From Malaya genurostris (taxonomy: Eukaryota > Arthropoda > Insecta > Diptera > Culicidae): a DNA stretch of 64,000 bases. The notes below the pieces were generated by a model, which worked only from the letters and a program-made list of their open reading frames with translations, did not search any database and was not told the DNA's origin. The DNA lies in NCBI RefSeq assembly GCF_030247185.1, contig NC_080572.1, positions 96,769,198-96,833,197 on the forward strand, written 5' to 3'. The position numbers and the translations under genes are program-made. Positions 35,590 to 45,411 of the stretch are shown piece after piece. The first letter of the stretch is position 1; each line of letters begins with the position of its first letter.

Positions 35590-38012
35590 CTGTCCCAGAA
35601 AGTATAGACGCAACCAAAAACCGCTGCCATTTCGCAATGATTCAAAATCTGTCAATTTTTATGGCTGCGTCCTGTTGTTTACACTCTGCTATAACCACTT
35701 GTGCAGTTGTTTATTCGTTTGTATTAGTTTGTTCCGAAATGCGTGGACTTTCAGCAGAACAACGTCGGAAAATTGTGTACAAATGGTGCACAGAACGCGG
35801 ACTGTCACTGAGAAAGATAGCAAAAATGGAAGGAGTAAGTGAAAAAGCAGTGCAAAATGCAATCAGGAAGTTCGGTGAGGATAACAACTTTGAGGATAAA
35901 CCGAAAACGGGTCGAAAAATGGTCCTGCTAACCCTCAGTTGGATAAACGTATACTGAAGGCGTTCGAGCAAAAGAAGGAGGTTTCAGTTCAGGATGTGGC
36001 CGAAAAAGTGGACACTTCGATGTCAAATGTCCTTCGTGCTAAAGAACGTTTGAATCTTCGAACCTATAAGAAGCAGAAACAACCAAAACGTAGTCCGAAA
36101 CAAGAAGCAGCGATCAGGCCGAGGGTTCGAAAGCTGTACAATACGATTCTTGCTGGAAATTTGGTAAGAAAGCTACCCAAGTAGCAATCCGCAACTAGTT
36201 CTGATGCGACTAAGTCCAAACTATGTTGCAACAAGAGCACGAATATGTTTTTTTATGTTATACTGGCTAAAACAAGGTGACAGCAATGTTTCTTCATAAC
36301 CTAACCAGTTACGAAATAGTTATTTAGGTTTCAAATCACCACATCTTTTTGTCATATTGAATTAATAATAAATTATAAGCTATCGTAACTTAACTCAAAC
36401 ATATCTTTAATCGCAACTTTATTACTAGCTACTAGTTGAAAATAAGTTTATTAGACTCCAATATTGGCAACCCGTAACTAGTTCTGATACCACTTAGCCC
36501 AACTATGTTGCAACAAGAACACGAACATGTTTTTTTATGTTATGGTTAAAACAAGGTGACGGCAGTGTTTCTTTATAACATAAACATTGAACTAGCTAAC
36601 ATTAGTAAGTTATCGTTACTTGATTCTAACATATCTTTAATCACAGTTTTAGTTTTAGCTACAAGTTGAAAAAAGGTTGCGAAACCATTATAAATACGTA
36701 AGCGTATATGTAAATCGTTACTATGTGAATTGATGTAGTAATAACTTAGATATTATGAGATTATAACATAAAATTCTTCATTGATTCAGATAGTTATCGG
36801 TAGGTTTTCCCAACGTTATGATAACGAAAATGCAAACAAAACAACCTTTGTTGGCTTGAATATGGCGAATACAATATGGAGTCTCAAGAAGTGTATGAAA
36901 CGTAAATAAAACCAGGAGATTACTTTTTTCCAAACTACTTTTTGCGAAAATAGTGAAAGGCAGAATAATCATTTTTGTTCTATGCACTGTCATAAATACG
37001 AAGAAAATAATATAGGGATTGAGCATCGATTGTGATAATATTATAACTCTCATAATATATGAATTTAAAATGATAAGAAATCACTCTAATTTGAGCATTC
37101 TGAACATAGCGTTATTTTGTTGTTTATTTTTCATATCTTTATAAACAGATTCTGATTGAAGGCGCATGAAAAACAGTTAAGTAAAATTGAATTCCGCTCG
37201 ACAGTTTTAAAATCGTTGTGAAATTTGTACCTTGTATCAAGTTTGTGATTTAAAGCACTCTCCTGCTTTTTTATTGAAGATAGAAAAGTATTCTGGATTC
37301 ATTCAATGTTTATAATGTCGATGGTGACTAAGTTTCAACTAGTTTACTTGGAAACAAGTTATTTTCAAGTTATGAAAAGATAAGTTATTCTAGTATGGCA
37401 TTACAACGTAACGACAACTTATTTTTAGCTGAATTAACAACTAGTAGAAACTGCGCTTTTTGAGTCATGCAAGTGGTTAGATGTTAGTAACAATCACTCA
37501 AATATCTGGTTGCAAACTAGTCACAAACAAGCTAGCGTAACAAAAATTGTTACTTGGGTATGGTCTGGCAAGCAATTTGTAGCTGCGGTAAGATTTCAAA
37601 ACCCTTCATCACTACTGCTTCAATAAACTGCGAAATATACATCAAGGAATGTTTACAAAAACGACTTCTACTTCGAAGCCACAAGAATCCTGTTGTCTTC
37701 TGGCCAGATCTTGCTTCTTGCCACTACTAGAAATCAATGGTAGAATGGTATACTACCAAAAATGTCACTTTCGTCCCAAAAGACATGAATCCACCAAATT
37801 GCCCACAACTTCGACCAATTGCGAAATTTTGGGCATTAACGAAGGCACATCTTAGAAAACATGTCTCGGCAGTCGAAACCATTCAACAGTTCGAAAAAGA
37901 TTGGAAAAAAAATGTCAGAACTTGGCGCCAAGAAGTCTGTACGGAATTTAATGAGGAACGTTCGCAAGAAGATGCGACTGCTAGTCTACAATGGCTAAGT
38001 AGCAAATGTTGA
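35590..38012 (+). pseudogene. DD37E transposase pseudogene, interrupted by a MITE
   Basis: 35580-35957 encodes the N-terminal helix-turn-helix (LSAEQRRKIVYKWC, then SLRKIAKMEGVSEKAV), and 35939-36184 the linker. The MDDETY block present in copy 1 is deleted. After the MITE, reading resumes at 37561 (VWQAICSCG homologue). It continues to FWPDLASCHY with a stop, then NVTFVPKDMNPPNCPQLRPI, and ends near 38012. Counting from the Asp of WPD to the final catalytic position gives 37 intervening residues, which identifies the family. That last residue is Ala (RPIAKFW) where the family has Glu. The deletion, stop, insertion and lost acid make it dead. Confidence 0.87.
36176..37558. mobile_element. 1.38-kb MITE-like element with CCCAAGTARCAA ends and TA duplication
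   Basis: It starts CCCAAGTAGCAAT and ends ATTGTTACTTGGG, an inverted repeat of about 13 bp with one mismatch. It is flanked by TA at 36174-36175 and 37559-37560. Removing it and one TA restores the DD37E sequence GCTATGGT seen in copy 1, which proves the boundaries. Two ~283-bp direct repeats fill its left half (starting at 36184 and 36467, both with CAACTATGTTGCAACAAGA-like text). No transposase is encoded. Confidence 0.9.
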
Positions 38013-38149
38013 GAATAATATTCTGTTGTTGTAGTCTAATATTATCAGTATATCGAATGAAATTTGAAAATCTAACACTTGTGAATTATTTACAGCGAAA
38101 TCAAAGTGCGTCCATGCTTTCTGGGACAGTCTTTAATTTGGTGGTTTTA

Positions 38150-38700
38150 TTTTAAAAATTGAGTCTTATACTGATTCGATGGTCTGTTGATTCTGGAAAC
38201 GATAGCAGTTCGAATTGGATATTTTTTTACATTTTTATGAAGCGTAGGGTGGCATATGAAAATTTATAAATGTGTTGACTTTTGTTGATTTCATGTTCCA
38301 TTTAATAGTGAATCAAGAGCAACTAAAATTTGATAATTTTGAACATTTTCAACGACCGTAGGGTGGTGGTATTCGAAAAAATTCAAAATCTTTTACTAAT
38401 GTCAATTCAATGTTCTATTAATTGGAGAATCAATAGCAGTTCCAATAGGACAGCGAGCGTATTGTGGTCCTATTTGAAAAATGTTAGTATTTCAATTTGC
38501 ATTTCCGATCCTTTATTGATTGGTGAATGAATTAAATTCGAATAGGATAATTTTGACATTTTAAGTGGGCGTAGATTGGCTTAATATGAAAATATGGGAA
38601 TGTTTACCTTTTTATAATTCAATGTTTAATTGATAGCAATTGGAATATTAAAATTTTAAGCATTTTGTTCGGTGGTAAGTCAGCTTTATATGAGAAATTG
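38150..38700 (+). repeat. ~110-bp degenerate tandem repeat, forward block
   Basis: Units share text such as GTAGGGTGGCATATGAAAAT, a GATTCATGTTCCATTTAATAG-like block and GATAATTTTGAACATTTTC. Three to five diverged units can be followed. The reverse complement appears at 39540-39631, 40552-40632 and 41335-41830. Confidence 0.72.
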
Positions 38701-38704
38701 TTAA

Positions 38705-39112
38705 TGCATTAATTATGGTTTCGGCTTTAGCGGTCTGTTAAATAAGAACGGCTGTTATATACTGCCCGACGTTTCGACCACTGGTTATGGTCTTTTTCAA
38801 GGGAAATATCTTATCGTTCCTCGTCTAAAAATCGTATCTTTGAAAGTGAAGTGAGATCTTTGAAAGTGACGTTAGGTAGTGCATAGTGGTAAAACAGGCT
38901 AATGTTTAAAACAAACGCTATTAGTGCAACAAAAGTGACGAAAGAAGCTTTGTTATTATGTAAACAACCGTTCGTGGGCATACGATTTTTAGACGAGGAA
39001 CGATAAGATATTTCCCTTGAAAAAGACCATAAACAGTGGTCGAAACGTCGGGCAGTATATAAGAGCCGTTCTTATTTAACAGACCGCTAAAATCGAAACC
39101 ATAATTAATGCA
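38705..39112. mobile_element. Foldback element with ~135-bp inverted arms
   Basis: The left arm 38705 to about 38840 and right arm about 38978-39112 are complementary with few mismatches. Paired markers are TGCATTAATTATGG with CCATAATTAATGCA, CTGCCCGACGTTTCGACCA with its complement, and TCGTTCCTCGTCTAAAAATCG with its complement. The centre is ~140 bp. Each arm contains GACCATAACCAGTGGTCGAAAC-type text reading toward the element end, resembling part of a hammerhead core. No coding capacity. Confidence 0.9.
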
Positions 39113-39329
39113 AAATTTTTGTACGGTCGACTAATCATCTTTCGAAATTGTTAATTGTTTTGGCAAATTGGATGCTGTATTGATTAATATATCATCGTCG
39201 AAGTGCCTATGATTTTGACTGTAGTTTTTAACGTGCTATTGCTTTGCTCATCAACTGAAATAGAATTTTAGTTCCGATGCTGTAGGTAGGCATGTCATCG
39301 AACCATAAATAATAGAACTAAGCATCGAA

Positions 39330-39530
39330 TAGAGCTCAATGGACCTTCACCGATGGTTTGCCAACTGAATGGTTTGGAACATATTGCTTCGCCGAACAGC
39401 AAGCGAACTTTACCGTAAAACAAATGAACAACTTTTGCATATTTTTGGTAGGAAAACATTTCTGAACAAATATTTGCGAAGCATCGGTGTTCGTTTCATA
39501 TTTTTTACCATTTTTCATATTGAACCACCT
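39330..39530 (+). repeat. Dispersed repeat shared with 42482-42665
   Basis: Both copies share CGATGGT then CGCCAAC or TGCCAAC, GATTGCTTCGCCGAACA or TATTGCTTCGCCGAACA, and later GCATCGG followed by TTCG. Identity is moderate over ~190 bp in the same orientation. Function unknown. Confidence 0.7.
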
Positions 39531-39633
39531 GAACCGCTCGCTAAAAACGTCAAAAATTATCCAATTCTACATGCTACTGATTCGCTCATAAAAATTAAAA
39601 TAGCAAAAATCAAAATATTTAAAAAAATTTATA

Positions 39634-40549
39634 ACACATGGATCAATAAGTCCCGAGACTAAAGTAGAGATGACGCTCGTAGTAAACCAGTAACCACGTC
39701 TTTCTAGAGTACTAACCTTTGCTTGAAACGGGTCAAAATTTTAGGTCGATCCGACCAGAAACAGCTGAGTTATCGAGGTTGGAGTAAAGTCGTTTTGTAG
39801 TTTGTTTAAAAAATGAAAAAAAAACCGAGTTTCGTGTTTTGATAAAACATTGTCTTTTAATGGGTAAAAACACCGTGCAAGCGAAACAATGGATTGAAAA
39901 AATGTTATCGGGACTCTTGTCCATCAAAAGCAACGATTTGTCGGTGGTTCGCCGAGTTTAAACGTGGTCGTACCGACACAAATGACGCGGAATGCTGGGG
40001 TAGACCTGTGGAAGCCGTTACACCGGAAAATGTGAATGAACTGACAAAAATTATAATGAAAGATCGTAAAGTGAAGCTCCGTGAGATTGCTGAGATGACA
40101 CAGATATCATATGGAAGTGTATTTACTATCCTTCATGAAAAGTTGAGCATGAAAAAGGTTTTTTTCCAAGTGGGTGCCGCGATTGCTTTCGATGGAACAA
40201 AAACAGCAATGAACAAAACAATGAAAACAATGGCGAAATTGAACGAAATGGGCTTTGATCTGCTTCCCCACCCCCCATACTCGCCAGATTTAGCCCCCAG
40301 TGACTACTGGCTCTTTGCTGATCTTAAAAAAATGCTCCTGGGAAGAAGATTTGGCTCAAATGAGGAGGTCATCGCTGAAACTGAAGCTTATTTTGAAACG
40401 AAAGATTTTTTTATAAACATGGTATTGAAAAATTAGAAACACGTTGGAACCATTGTATCACCCTAAAAGGTGATTATGTTGATGAATAAAAAAAATTTTG
40501 CAAAAAATATGTTTCCATTGTTAGTCTCGGGACTTATTGGTCCATGTGT
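39634..40549 (+). mobile_element. mariner element with complete ends and an internal deletion
   Basis: Terminal inverted repeats start ACACATGGATCAATAAGTCC on the left and are mirrored at the right end (GGACTTATTGGTCCATGTGT), with one mismatch over ~28 bp. TA flanks both sides (39632-39633 and 40550-40551). Its length of 916 bp against about 1.3 kb for full mariners matches the missing middle of the transposase. It inserted into the ~110-bp repeat, whose halves lie on either side. Confidence 0.92.
39894..40436 (+). pseudogene. Internally deleted mariner (DD34D) transposase, 180 codons
   Basis: The open frame begins inside the first helix-turn-helix. It continues SKATICRWFAEFKRGRTD, the mariner linker GRPVEAVTPENVNELTKIIM and a second DNA-binding region (LREIAEMTQISYGSVFTILH). 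It then jumps at about residue 98 to MKTMAKLNEMGFDLLPHPPY and SPDLAPSDYWLFADLKKMLL. The first catalytic block and most of the second are deleted, so only the last Asp (PSD) remains. The frame is otherwise uninterrupted, so the deletion is in frame or lucky. Any product could bind ends but not catalyse transposition. Confidence 0.9.
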
Positions 40550-40634
40550 TATTAATCTCCCCTACGATGATATTGATTCACCAATCAATAGAGCATCGAA
40601 TTGACATTAGTCAAAAACTTTATAATTTTACAGG

Positions 40635-41314
40635 TGAGCAATTCCAGAAATGCTTAGCAGATCATCAGACTCGACCTTCTCCGATTTGGATGAAACTTTG
40701 CACATGGCTTCAGTATGGCAAACCATAAGTTTTTGAACCGATGGAAACGTCAATCCGACTCACGACTGAATTTAAATAAGGGCGTATGTATGTATTTGAT
40801 AATTTTTATTTTAAAGCTGTTATTAAAACCTACAGATTGATGGCTATCCCATCCGTGCCTTTTGAAAAATGAAGAAGTTACAACTAAAACAATTTACAGA
40901 TATATTCGAAATTTCAAGTTCTCGTTTAAAGATAATCATTTAAACAGTAGAACTAACGTAACTACGTCAAAACGAATAAACACATGTAGAATCAAAGATT
41001 TGATTATCTTCCAACGAGAACTTGAAATTTCGAATATATCTGTAAATTGTTTTAGTTGTAACTACTTCATCATTCAAAAGGCACGGATGGGATAGCCATC
41101 AATCTGTGGGTTTTAATAACAGATTTAAAATAAAAATTATCAAATACATACATACGCCCTTATTTAAATTCAGTCGTGAGTCGGATTGACGTCTCCATCG
41201 GTTCAAAAACTTATGGTTTGCCATACTGAAGCCATGTGCAAAGTTTCATCCAAATCGGAGAAGGTCGATTCTGATTTTGTCACTTTTTCGTCTACTCATT
41301 CCTGGAATTGCTCA
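40635..41314. mobile_element. Foldback element F2 (TGAGCAATTCCAG ends), complete
   Basis: The ends TGAGCAATTCCAG and CTGGAATTGCTCA are inverted. The two arms, each about 310 bp, are complementary through a ~50-bp centre. Paired blocks include GGATGAAACTTTGCACATGGCTTCAG, AAGGCACGGATGGGATAGCC and GAACTTGAAATTTCGAATATATC with their complements. A nested, inverted-orientation copy is F1 at 43752-47986. The apparent frames inside the arms are palindromic artefacts. Confidence 0.93.
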
Positions 41315-41334
41315 AGTAGAACCACCCTACGGTC

Positions 41335-41830
41335 CCTGAAAATGTCAAAAATTAGCAATCCGTAACTATTATTATTTCACTATTAAATGAAACATAGAAT
41401 CAGCAAAAGTCAAAATATTTACAAATTTTCATATTGTGCCACCCTACACTCACCGAAAATTATTCAAGTCGAACTGCTATTGATCCAACAACCAACAGAC
41501 CATCGAATTGGTATTAGTAAAAAATTTTACAATTTTTCAAATAGTAGAAACACCCTGCGGTGTCAGAGAATGTCCAAAGTTTTTTCTCTATTTATTAAAA
41601 CATCAAATTAGTAAAAAAAATTCCAAATCTCCAAACTGCTCTCTGAAATTGTCCAAAATTATTCATATCGAACTGCTACTGATTCATCAATCAACATAAC
41701 ATCAAATTGACATTAGTCAAAATATTTTCCATATACTGGTACCCTACGTTCATTGAAAATGCCTGAAATAATACCATTTGAATTGCTATTGATCGGTTTA
41801 TCAATCAAGCAAAACATTTTTTTTTGTGCT
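41335..41830 (-). repeat. ~110-bp degenerate tandem repeat, reverse block
   Basis: This is the reverse complement of the 38150-38700 type: AACTGCTATTGATCCAACAA, AACTGCTACTGATTCATCAA and AATTGCTATTGATCGG mark three units about 110 bp apart. With the forward block it encloses about 2.6 kb in inverted arrangement. Confidence 0.72.
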
Positions 41831-41927
41831 GATAACGTGTTCATTGACAATTTCAGAATCAGAATGCGATAACTGAAATCAACAAAGCATCGTATCGAAC
41901 GCAGTTTACTCGGGAGTGGGTCATTTC

Positions 41928-42478
41928 GCCAAAAGGGTCATTTCGCCAAAAGGGTCATTTCGCCAAAAGAGTCATCGGAAGCGGCGACCTCTTGCATATA
42001 AACCTGTAACCGCCTCATTTGCCCGGTCTACTCAAAGCTTTCTTTGCTTTAGTTAGGTTCGAAAGAGCGAGAGCGAGGTCGGACAGCACACGAATCAAAT
42101 CGATATGGCGAAGCCGCATTAGATATTTTTTCACTTAATAAACAGAAAATATCACATACATTTGCTTGATAGATACACCTATGCAATTGCTTTGATGCTT
42201 AGTGACTAATAGTCAACAAGTTTCCTTGAGAACTCCGTCCTGAGGTTCATGAATCAATCTTTATTCCAGAGTACAAGAATCAATTTTTATTCAAGAAGTA
42301 CAATTTTGGGTCAAAAAACGGGCGTTAACGTATTTTCATTCATTTCTGTTTATTTTAAGTCAATTCCAATTTTAGTATTAAGACAATTGCAGGAATCGGC
42401 GAAATGACCCTTTCGGCGAAGTGGCCCATTCGGCGAAACGGCTTCCGGCGAAATGGCTTTCGGTGAAGTGACCCTGAT
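41928..42478. mobile_element. Short element bounded by inverted GGGTCATTTCGCC minisatellites
   Basis: The left edge carries three copies of the 18-mer GGGTCATTTCGCCAAAAG (41936-41990). The right edge carries about four reverse-complement units (42397-42477: GGCGAAATGACCC, GGCGAAGTGGCCC, GGCGAAACGGC and so on). The interior ~400 bp has no coding sequence. Subterminal repeats in inverted orientation suggest a non-autonomous DNA transposon; no target duplication was established. Confidence 0.72.
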
Positions 42479-42481
42479 GCA

Positions 42482-42665
42482 GTTTACTCGACCCTCGCCG
42501 ATGGTCCGCCAACCGAACGGTTCGAAACAGATTGCTTCGCCGAACACCGAGCACAGAACACCTTCGCATTAACCGAGGGAATAGCTTTCGAACCTATCGC
42601 ATGCTTACACTCGGTGAACATTTTTGAGTAAATTTGCACAAGCATCGGCATTCGGTTCGCAATTC
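42482..42665 (+). repeat. Dispersed repeat shared with 39330-39530
   Basis: Second copy of the block described at 39330-39530, immediately to the right of the GGGTCATTTCGCC element. Confidence 0.7.
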
Positions 42666-42669
42666 ACCA

Positions 42670-43290
42670 CCACTGCCTATAGACCGTTAAGTTTGTTATG
42701 TTACTTTATTACTAACAGAATTATAGGAAAAACAGATATCCCTCTTAGAAAAAAAAGGTTTAACGGTTGTCCCTCATTGGTCCAATACGTTGGATCGTTG
42801 GTCTTATGAACGTCCAATTAATCGTTCAACGGGAGGCCAACACGGGACCTTCGTTTGCCGATTTTGAAACAGACCGTTGAACCGAATGCCATTTTTTTCG
42901 TTCAAGAAACCCCGCAGACAGAGGTCCATTGTTGAGCTATTTTTAATATGAGCAAACTCCAGTTCCAGCAAACTGCACGAATATTTCGTGCAGTATGTTG
43001 CTCAACAAACGCTCAACGACCAACAAAATCGAACCGTATGCTGAGAGGGATTTTATCCGTACTATCCGGGGACATAATTGTATAAGTGGCATAACCAACA
43101 AACCGCACATTTTTCGCTTATTTTTGACGTCAATAAGTTTTATCTTACTATGGGGCGCCTTTAAAAAAATTTACTCTCCCCTACTTCGTGCACGATACGA
43201 AAAATCGTGGAGGACTACACACATGGAAAGTTCAAAAAGTACCGAATCGCAATTAATAGCAGAACACGGTGCATGGTAGCTCAATACCTA
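42670..43290. other. Unassigned region with a fragment of the GTCGTGAATACGA family
   Basis: Mostly unrecognised. At 43118-43180 the text TTACTATGGGGCGCCTTTAA and following TTTACTCTCCCC resembles the left end of the elements at 43899 and 48697 (TACTATAGGGCGCCTTTT, then TTTACCCT). Confidence 0.5.
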
Positions 43291-43295
43291 TAGTT

Positions 43296-43600
43296 GACAA
43301 AACCGCATTGTCTCATTATCGATGATGAGACGTACGTAAAGGCAGCACTCCTATTTTACACTGCAAGCCTAAGATTGATGATGTAAAAGATGTCAGTAAA
43401 CAGAAGATATCGAAGATTGTCAAACAAATACATGATTTGGCAAGCAATTTGTTCATGTGGGAAGCAGAGCACTCCATCGTGACAACCGGGAAGATCAACT
43501 GGCAGGCTCACATAACGAAATACCTCCTGTCTACTTCCACGCTTTTCCAGAAAGGTTGCTAATGAAGCAGGCACTTCGGAAACATCTTGATGAAATTATA
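43296..43600 (+). pseudogene. DD37E-like transposase fragment, third copy
   Basis: The plus strand reads LIIDDETYVKA (the first catalytic block, compare MDDETYVK in copy 1) at about 43310. After decay comes MIWQAICSCGKQSTPS at about 43430, the homologue of VWQAICSCGEISKPF. Frames are broken, and neither the helix-turn-helix nor the terminal repeats are present. It is a relic more diverged than the two copies at 1.7 and 35.6 kb. Confidence 0.72.
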
Positions 43601-43898
43601 TCGGAAGAAATTTGAATTTTTCCGAATATTTTCTTTCGATGCAGTTTGATTCCGTACATCCTTCAATGCAATGCTAGGCTAATCTTTTTCGTAGGAGAAC
43701 GATTGTACCAAATGTTATGTTTTTCCAGTCCAAAGTCGTTTTTTCTTTAATGGAGCAATTCCAGGAATGAGTAGACGAAAAAGTGACAAAATCAGAATCG
43801 ACCTTCTCCGATTTGGATGAAACTTTGCACATGGCTTCAGTATGACAAACCATAAGTTTTGAACTGTTGGAGAGGTCCATCCGACTCACGACTGATTT

Positions 43899-44845
43899 TG
43901 TCGTGAATACGACTTACTTAACTATAGGGCGCCTTTTTAAAATTTACCCTGTACAAGAATGGGCAGAACTTTATCGCGAATATCTCTTGATTTACTGAAC
44001 CCAACAACAAATTTTTTTCTACAAGCTATCAGGAATTTGTGATTAAATTTTCAACAGTGTGAGATAACCATGAATAATTGAATAACAACGTTTTCTAAAA
44101 CTTTAGGAAATATTGATTAAAATTCATCACGCTTGCTTGCCTTTTTCGCACCCGGACGACGGTTTTGAGGTAGTCAAGCACATATCAGTTCCGATTATCT
44201 GCTGGACAAGTATAAAAGGTAAACTTTGATTGAAAGTAGTTCATTCTTTCTAGTGTTTCAGACGGAACTAGATGTCGAGGTGAATTTCTTCCATCAACAT
44301 CAGCAAGAACAAACCAAGCATAAAGCGGGAGACGCTCAAGTCGTGCTTTTATTTGGACTTCGATCGTCGGGAGAAGCAGTCGGTCAGTAATGAGAGCAGA
44401 CCTTCTGCGTGGTACAAACCCTCAATCGATGTTTTCTTTCGCTGTAATATTCAAATCGAAAATGAAATAATCGACGAATCAAAATTCTGTATGTTTGTAT
44501 TTAGAACCATAATTGTACACCCAAAGAATTATGCGAAATTTTTCTTCACTATACTGTATACGGCCCATTCTTCATTTGTACTTTGTAGTAGAATTTTCTG
44601 CTGATTTGCTATATAAAATGCAGAATCTTAGAATAGATTTGAACTCAACTCGTCATTCATTCATTATTTTATCGTGAAGAACTATGCTGGTTATTTAGTT
44701 TAGGTGTACGATCAAATTCTAGAAGTGAAAAAGGGGAAAGCTTGCACAATTCACAATTCGATCAACTAATTGATATTCATAGGTATGAATAAATAGTGTC
44801 AGTTTTATTCGTATTCACGACATCCAGTTATGTCTCTGACATTAC
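43899..44845. mobile_element. GTCGTGAATACGA element, copy A, inside F1
   Basis: It begins TGTCGTGAATACGACTTACT and ends with the inverted TCGTATTCACGAC plus a conserved tail ATCCAGTTATGTCTCTGACATTA. The same ends enclose copy B at 48697-49851. Internal similarity is patchy (ATATCTCTTG, TTTTCAAC.GTGTGA, AAATGAAATAATCGAC, GATCAACTAATTG). The F1 arm sequence resumes directly on each side, fixing the borders to within a few bases. It contains a TATA-like motif and a histone-H2A-like relic (separate entry). Confidence 0.8.
44211..44440 (+). other. TATA-like motif and possible histone H2A-like relic
   Basis: TATAAAAGG at 44211 is followed about 30 bases later by TTCATTC (44240) and an ATGTCG at 44272. 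Downstream, 44333-44373 reads CGCTCAAGTCGTGC, then GGACTTC and GTCGG, in the order expected for the S-R-S-N-R-A-G-L-Q-F-P-V-G stretch of H2A. Near 44405 a TTCTGCGT block fits the L-L-R segment. The putative frame is broken within four codons. The match is by eye and short, so this is only a lead. Confidence 0.25.
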
Positions 44846-45411
44846 AGGCTCGTACTTTTTTAAAAAGAGCGCATGTATTTTTGCATTTCACAAAAATTGC
44901 CTTTTTCAAATCGTTGTAACTCGGAAACCGTTAATTGTACAAAGATGAAGTTCAGGAAGAAGTTGTAGGGAATCGATAGGGCACTCTAAAAAAATATACA
45001 CTGAAAAAAAATTTTGATTTTGTTTCTCAATAATTACAAAATAATCCAAAAAAGTTAAATAAAAATCAGGGTTTTAATTTTTTTTGATAATTTTTATTTT
45101 AAAGCTGTTATTAAAACTCACAGATTGATGGCTATCCCATCCGTGCCTTTTGAATAATGAAGTAGTTATAGCTAAAACAATTTACAGATATATTCGAAAT
45201 TTCAAGTTCTCGTTGAAAGATAATCAAATCTTTGATTCTACATGTGTTTATTCGTTTTGACGTAGTTACGTTAGTTCTACTGTTTAAATGATTATCTTTC
45301 AACGAGAACTTGAAATTTAGAATATATCTGTAAATTGTTTTAGCTGCAATTTCTTCATTTTTCAAAAGGCACGGATGGGATAGCCATCAATTTGTAGGTT
45401 TCAATATCAAC

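Larger units (their letters stand above)
35586..38133 (+). mobile_element. ITmD37E DNA transposon, copy 2, with both ends and TA duplication
   Basis: The left terminus AAGACTGTCCCAGAAAG and right terminus CTTTCTGGGACAGTCTT form inverted repeats, extending with mismatches to about 28 bp. TA flanks both sides (35584-35585 and 38134-38135). The element is interrupted by a MITE at 36176-37558. It also has an internal deletion at about 36164 compared with copy 1: the text between two AAATTTG blocks is missing, consistent with loss through microhomology. Confidence 0.9.

Noticed and set aside
40862..41095. Small frames inside foldback F2, repeated at 45132-45365
   Set aside because: They are translations of palindromic arms; conservation between copies reflects DNA-level copying of the element.
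43901..43935. Resemblance of the GTCGTGAATACGA element start to the phage T7 promoter (AATACGACT, then ACTATAGGG)
   Set aside because: Five extra bases separate the halves, the same text occurs at 48700 as a conserved transposon end with a diverged third copy at 43118, and surrounding sequence is insect repeat. It is not vector contamination.
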